From Negativicutes bacterium (GTDB lineage Bacteria; Bacillota_C; Negativicutes; Sporomusales_B; JARLHX01), in contig JARLHX010000359.1 of the NCBI GenBank assembly GCA_031292035.1, positions 45,727-109,726 on the forward strand: a DNA stretch of 64,000 bases. The letters are read 5' to 3'. The stretch's first letter is position 1. Each line of letters begins with the position of its first letter. A program made the translations under genes and the position numbers. Positions 60,604 to 64,000 of this stretch are shown piece by piece. A model generated the notes under the pieces. That model did no database searches and was not told the origin of the DNA. It was given only the letters and a program-made list of their open reading frames with translations.

Positions 60604-61311
60604 TTATTCTTTTTTAGCAGTAGTCGCCTTGAGGGTGTTGATTTTCACACCAGGTCCCATGGTAGTGCTGAGGGTGATGCCCCTGAGGTATTGCCCTTTA
60701 GCACCGGTCGGCTTAACTTTCATCAGCGTGTCCAGCAAGGTCTGGAAGTTTTGCAGCAGTTTGACATTATCAAACGACACCTTGCCGAGGGGAGCATGAA
60801 TGTTGCCAGCCTTGTCGGTACGATACTCGATTTTACCGGCCTTGATTTCATTGATGGCTCTGGTGATGTCCATGGTGACGGTACCAACCTTGGGGTTCGG
60901 CATCAGACCCTTAGGTCCGAGAATCTTACCCAGTCGACCTACCATGCCCATCATATCAGGGGTGGCAACAGCCACGTCAAAATCAGTCCAACCGCCCTGA
61001 ATTTTTTCCACCATGTCTTCGGCTCCGACAAAATCGGCTCCGGCGGTTTCGGCTTCCTTGGATTTTTCGCCTTTGGCGAATACCAGCACCCGTTTGGTTT
61101 TCCCGGTGCCGTGCGGCAGTACAACTGCGCCACGCACCTGCTGGTCGGCGTGTTTCGGGTCAACCCCGAGCTTCACAGCTACTTCCACCGTTTCGTCAAA
61201 TTTGGCGCTAGCCGTTTTTTTGACGACATCGACAGCTTCTTCCGGATCGTAAAGTTTATCTTTTTCGATCAGTTTGGCTGCGTCTTGATATTTTTTACCG
61301 TGTATCGACAT
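60604..61311 (-). CDS. rplA: 50S ribosomal protein L1 (uL1)
   Basis: L1 forms the mobile stalk at the E site and represses its own operon in many bacteria; 235 residues. The [19 protein letters not shown] block is typical. Confidence 0.98.
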   Translation of the reverse strand: MSIHGKKYQDAAKLIEKDKLYDPEEAVDVVKKTASAKFDETVEVAVKLGVDPKHADQQVRGAVVLPHGTGKTKRVLVFAKGEKSKEAETAGADFVGAEDMVEKIQGGWTDFDVAVATPDMMGMVGRLGKILGPKGLMPNPKVGTVTMDITRAINEIKAGKIEYRTDKAGNIHAPLGKVSFDNVKLLQNFQTLLDTLMKVKPTGAKGQYLRGITLSTTMGPGVKINTLKATTAKKE

Positions 61312-61332
61312 GATCTAATTCCTCCTAGTTTA

Positions 61333-61360
61333 TGTGGTAATAACGGATAATCCTCCCACA
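61333..61360 (-). repeat. Leader motif copy 1, before rplA
   Basis: The minus strand reads TGTGGGAGGATT...CCGTTATTACCACA, 22 bp before rplA; the ends TGTGG/CCACA pair. It shares GTGGGAGG-n-CCGTT-n-TACCACA with a second copy before rplK. L1 is the likely ligand (inference). The rest of the 151-bp rplK-rplA gap has no gene. Confidence 0.5.
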
Positions 61361-61462
61361 TTTCGGCCGCGGCTAGGCGGTAACAATCTGCGGCGTTGCG
61401 GCTAACCACTTGTAGCCAGACTCGGGACGGTCGTCCCAGTTCGTAGTAATGCACTACGCAAA

Positions 61463-61888
61463 TTACTCGACGATGTCGATGCCCATGCTGCGCGCTGTGC
61501 CTTCAATCATCCGCATGGCAGCCTCAACGCTAGCGGCGTTCAGGTCTTGCATTTTGGATTCAGCGATCTCGCGAACCTTGGCCCGCGAAACTTTGGCAAC
61601 TTTTTTCTTGTTCGGTTCGCCGGATGCGGTTTCAATCCCGGCGGCCTTTTTCAGCAGCACTGCTGCCGGCGGCGTTTTGGTGATGAAGGAAAACGATCTG
61701 TCTTCAAAAACGGTGATTTCCACCGGGATAATCAAACCGACTTGTTGAGCAGTTCTTTCGTTAAATTCCTTAACAAAAGCCATGATATTGACACCGGCCT
61801 GCCCAAGCGCAGGGCCAACGGGAGGCGCCGGAGTCGCTTTGCCGGCAGAAACCTGTAATTTAACAAGCTTGATAACTTTTTTAGCCAT
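61463..61888 (-). CDS. rplK: 50S ribosomal protein L11 (uL11)
   Basis: L11 lies at the GTPase-associated centre, 141 residues. The proline-rich [20 protein letters not shown]-terminal hinge is normal. Confidence 0.98.
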   Translation of the reverse strand: MAKKVIKLVKLQVSAGKATPAPPVGPALGQAGVNIMAFVKEFNERTAQQVGLIIPVEITVFEDRSFSFITKTPPAAVLLKKAAGIETASGEPNKKKVAKVSRAKVREIAESKMQDLNAASVEAAMRMIEGTARSMGIDIVE

Positions 61889-61912
61889 GGTTACACCTCC
61901 TTACGCTCAAAA

Positions 61913-61940
61913 TGTGGTAAACGGGCCAAAGCCCTCCCAC
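61913..61940 (-). repeat. Leader motif copy 2, before rplK
   Basis: The minus strand reads GTGGGAGGGCTTTGGCCCGTTTACCACA with pairing ends GTGG/CCAC and an internal GGGC/GCCC stem, 24 bp before rplK. It is the sister of the copy before rplA. Confidence 0.5.
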
Positions 61941-61990
61941 TAAACTCTTTGGCTGCAACGGCAGCCCTATTTTTAAGGAGCTTAAAGCTC

Positions 61991-62524
61991 TTAGAGTTTT
62001 TCGACTTGAGTATAGTCCAGTTCCACCGGCGTCTCCCGCCCAAACATGTTGACCAGTACTTTCAGTTTGCCGCGGTCGGGATGAATATCGAGAACGATGG
62101 CTGTCCAGTTTTCGAAAGCACCGGAAGTAATCCGGATTGCCTCTTTCAATTGAATATCGATCATTTTCGGTTTCGCTTCATCCATGCCCATGGATTTTAA
62201 GATATTTTTGGCTTCGGCGCTGGTAAGCGGAATGGGTTTGGTGCCGGAACCGACAAAACCGGTAACTCCCGGGGTATTACGCACCACATACCATGAGCGG
62301 TCATTGACGATCATCTCGACCAATACATACCCGGGGAATATTTTCTTTTTGGATATTTTCTTTTTGCCATCCTTGATTTCCACTTCATCTTCCATCGGAA
62401 CCATGACTCGGAAAATCTCATTTTCCATCGCCATGGAGTGGACCTTTTTCTCCAGGTTGGCCTTCACCTTATTCTCGTATCCGGAATAGGTGTGGATTAC
62501 ATACCAGTTTTTTTCTGATTCCAT
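61991..62524 (-). CDS. nusG: Transcription antitermination factor NusG
   Basis: NusG couples RNA polymerase to processivity or pausing, 177 residues. It has the NGN domain (WYVIHTYSGYENKVKANL) and a C-terminal KOW domain (ENWTAIVLDIHPDRGKLKVLV). Confidence 0.98.
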   Translation of the reverse strand: MESEKNWYVIHTYSGYENKVKANLEKKVHSMAMENEIFRVMVPMEDEVEIKDGKKKISKKKIFPGYVLVEMIVNDRSWYVVRNTPGVTGFVGSGTKPIPLTSAEAKNILKSMGMDEAKPKMIDIQLKEAIRITSGAFENWTAIVLDIHPDRGKLKVLVNMFGRETPVELDYTQVEKL

Positions 62525-62575
62525 CGACCAAGGGCCGCGAGCGCGACCCCCACCCCCTCTAGACAGCTCGTTTGG

Positions 62576-62791
62576 CTATTTGATCAAAACTTTTAACAGC
62601 CAGGTAAATACATTGTCAATTCCCCATATCACAGCGGCCACGACGAGTACAGAAATAAAAACAACTCCCGTGTAGGCGGAGAGTTCTTTCTTGTCCGGCC
62701 ATGACACTTTTTTCATCTCGGCTTTGACTTCCCGGATAAATCGCTTCAAACGGGACGACCTAGTTTGGATCGCCATTTCTTGGGCAGCCAT
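62576..62791 (-). CDS. secE: Preprotein translocase subunit SecE
   Basis: SecE clamps SecY, 71 residues in the short Gram-positive form. The amphipathic VKAEMKKVSWPDKKEL helix is followed by one membrane helix (about 42-60). Confidence 0.96.
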   Translation of the reverse strand: MAAQEMAIQTRSSRLKRFIREVKAEMKKVSWPDKKELSAYTGVVFISVLVVAAVIWGIDNVFTWLLKVLIK

Positions 62792-62843
62792 TTTTTCACA
62801 TCCCCGTTTCCATACTGCCGACGCTGACTGACATAAGGATTCT

Positions 62844-62919
62844 TGGCAGGGGCAGAAGGACTTGAACCCTCAACCAACGGTTTTGGAGACCGCTACTCTA
62901 CCAATTGAGCTATGCCCCT
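62844..62919 (-). tRNA. trnW: tRNA-Trp (CCA)
   Basis: A 76-nt cloverleaf: acceptor AGGGGCA/TGCCCCT, D arm GCTC..GAGT, anticodon loop CTCCAAA with anticodon CCA, T arm GAGGG TTCAAGT CCTTC, discriminator G and an encoded 3' CCA. It lies between rpmG and secE, as in other Bacillota. Confidence 0.97.
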
Positions 62920-62945
62920 ACATATGTCAAGGCAATATTAATTCT

Positions 62946-63095
62946 CTACTTAGTCTCTTTGTGTGGGGTTTGTTTCCGGCAGAATTTGCAGAATTTGTTC
63001 ATTTCCAGTCTGTCCGGATCATTTTTCTTGTTCTTGTTGGTCTGGTAGTTACGTTGCTTGCATTCCGTACAAGCAAGTGTCACAGCGTTGCGCAT
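62946..63095 (-). CDS. rpmG: 50S ribosomal protein L33 (bL33)
   Basis: This 49-residue protein has the zinc form: [19 protein letters not shown] with CTEC, and CKFC near the C-terminus. It ends with TAG. It is the first gene of rpmG-trnW-secE-nusG. Confidence 0.96.
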   Translation of the reverse strand: MRNAVTLACTECKQRNYQTNKNKKNDPDRLEMNKFCKFCRKQTPHKETK

Positions 63096-63141
63096 TTGTT
63101 TACACCTCACTTACCAATGGTCTCAAAAATATCGCTAATAT

Positions 63142-63171
63142 AATGTATCATAATTGCAAGCGGCATGTCAA
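63142..63171 (-). promoter_or_regulatory. Promoter of rpmG-trnW-secE-nusG
   Basis: TTGACA (63166-63171), 18 bp, TACATT (63142-63147) on the minus strand, 46 bp before rpmG. The -10 is weaker than the -35. Confidence 0.65.
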
Positions 63172-63206
63172 TAGCACACGTATCCGGGCATATTATATTT
63201 TGCGCA

Positions 63207-63262
63207 GTCGCTGACAATATGCATCTCCCGGATCACACCGCCAGATGCATATTGTCAGCGAC
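63207..63262. repeat. Perfect 20-bp inverted repeat
   Basis: Arms 63207-63226 and 63243-63262 are exactly complementary with a 16-base loop. It lies between the VOC gene terminator and the rpmG promoter, without a T-run. It could be an operator, a structured RNA or a mobile-element remnant. Confidence 0.6.
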
Positions 63263-63269
63263 CGATACT

Positions 63270-63297
63270 ATAAGGCAGGGGTTCTCCCCTGCCTTAT
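63270..63297. terminator. Terminator-like hairpin after the VOC gene
   Basis: A 12-bp stem (ATAAGGCAGGGG/CCCCTGCCTTAT) with a 4-base loop, 48 bp past the VOC stop. There is no strong T-run on the minus strand; the GC-rich stem is a likely end of the tuf-VOC transcript. Confidence 0.6.
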
Positions 63298-63344
63298 ATA
63301 CATTCCCTGGATAGCATAAATTATTCGCCTGGCATTCAGCGACG

Positions 63345-63740
63345 CTAGCCGGTCATATGTTGTATGAAGGTCAGAAGGTACCCGGCGGCGTCACGGACTG
63401 TAAACTGACGCATGCCATATTCAGTAGTAAAGAGCGGCCGGATGACGTCAGCACCCGCAGCCATCACGGTTTCGTAATAGGCATCTATACCGTCGGCCAT
63501 CACCAGGTGAAGCTCGATTCCGAGCCCTCGCGGGTTCCGTGGCTTGAAGCCTGTCCCGTCCTTGCTCATATAAGAGGCTTCGGCCTCAAACATGATCCGG
63601 ACCATTTGCCGCTTTACGGTAGCGAACATCGGTTTGTCCGGCGGATGACTAAACTCTGCCGTAAACCCCAGCCGGCGACCGTAGTCGTCGATTGCGGCCA
63701 GAACATCTTTCACTACCAACAGGGGAACAATCTGCTGCAC
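63345..63740 (-). CDS. VOC family (glyoxalase/bleomycin-resistance fold) protein
   Basis: This 131-residue protein is one VOC module pair: PLLVVKDVLAAIDDYGRRLGF at the start, ELHLVMADGIDAYYETVMAAGA in the second half, and MRQFTVRDAAGYLLTFIQH at the end. The family covers glyoxalases, dioxygenases and drug-binding proteins, so no substrate can be named. It starts with GTG 19 bp after the second tuf stop, with only a weak ribosome site (TGGGTAAG). Its place between tuf and rpmG is not part of the usual operon. Confidence 0.82.
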   Translation of the reverse strand: MQQIVPLLVVKDVLAAIDDYGRRLGFTAEFSHPPDKPMFATVKRQMVRIMFEAEASYMSKDGTGFKPRNPRGLGIELHLVMADGIDAYYETVMAAGADVIRPLFTTEYGMRQFTVRDAAGYLLTFIQHMTG

Positions 63741-63759
63741 TGTCTTACCCAGTCAAGAA

Positions 63760-64000
63760 CTAAGCGTTGATGGCGGTAACGACACCGGCGCCAACGGTCC
63801 GGCCACCTTCGCGGATAGCGAAACGCAGGCCTTCTTCAATAGCAATCGGCGTAATCAGCTCAATCGCCATCTGGATGTTGTCGCCGGCTACTGCCGAATC
63901 AAGCAGTTTCCGGAACATTTCCACGCCGGTTACGACGGTGGATTTGGGTTTTTCGGTCATGCCGACGATTTCGATGGTTTCGCCGACTTTGACCTGTCCG
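63760..64000 (-). pseudogene. tuf: Second tuf copy, 3' part, with an 82-codon internal deletion (runs off window)
   Basis: The visible 79 codons equal residues 240-281 of the intact EF-Tu joined directly to residues 364-400. Nucleotides are identical to 46485-46609 and the segment after 46855, apart from the stop (TAG instead of TAA). The 246-bp loss lies exactly between two 12-bp GATGTTGTCGCC repeats. The frame is kept, but the end of domain II and most of domain III are gone, so the product could not be a normal EF-Tu. A tuf gene upstream of rpmG is a common location, so the locus itself is expected. A collapsed repeat in the assembly is possible. Confidence 0.85.

Noticed and set aside
62920..62940. 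TTGACA next to tRNA-Trp as a separate promoter
   Set aside because: The matching -10 would lie inside the tRNA and is poor. The rpmG promoter upstream explains transcription.

Overview
The window comes from a low-to-mid GC Gram-positive-lineage bacterium (Bacillota). The best guess is a spore-forming Negativicute of the Sporomusaceae type. The basis is the Bacillota order of the ribosomal superoperon (with a KOW gene between map and infA and an L7Ae-like gene before rpsL), the cdaA-cdaR-glmM-glmS linkage, a glmS ribozyme, a cwlD spore-cortex amidase and an EF-Tu carrying a four-cysteine insert. Genus is inference; no 16S is present. Nearly everything is on the minus strand, so the window reads right to left.

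Region 1 (1-4424): the end of a Tn7-like transposon. tnsA, tnsB and the first 176 codons of tnsC run leftwards out of the window. Three TnsB-site-like repeats and a terminal TGT lie about 20 bp past the glmS stop codon, which is the attTn7 position and orientation. A DUF2283 cargo gene sits between this end and tnsA. The DNA here is visibly more A+T-rich than the rest. TniQ/TnsD, further cargo and the other end are off the left edge.

Region 2 (4439-11334): cdaA-cdaR-FAD protein-glmM-glmS, linking c-di-AMP synthesis to amino-sugar supply for peptidoglycan, with a glmS self-cleaving ribozyme before glmS. Region 3 (11426-20810): the arginine operon argCJBDFGH, followed by ilvE, driven by a promoter overlapped by an ARG box and followed by a terminator-like leader hairpin. 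Region 4 (20842-26182): dedA, an AmmeMemoRadiSam trio (radical SAM, AMMECR1-like, MEMO1-like), cwlD, a monofunctional glycosyltransferase and an exported protein of unknown function.

Region 5 (26272-63095): the ribosomal/transcription superoperon, in transcription order rpmG-trnW-secE-nusG-rplKAJL-rpoBC-L7Ae-rpsL-rpsG-fusA-tuf-S10-spc-alpha-ecfA1A2T-truA-rplM-rpsI. Leaders, promoters and attenuator-like hairpins are visible before rplJ, rpoB, the L7Ae gene and rplM. Region 6 (63207-64000): hairpins, a VOC-family gene and the 3' part of a second tuf copy.

Two anomalies hit core genes. rpoA has an in-frame TAG at codon 55. The second tuf copy matches the intact one exactly, apart from its stop codon, but lacks 246 bp (82 codons) between two 12-bp direct repeats. 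Either could be biology or a sequence or assembly error. The Tn7-like insertion at glmS is the clearest accessory system; its cargo lies mostly outside the window.
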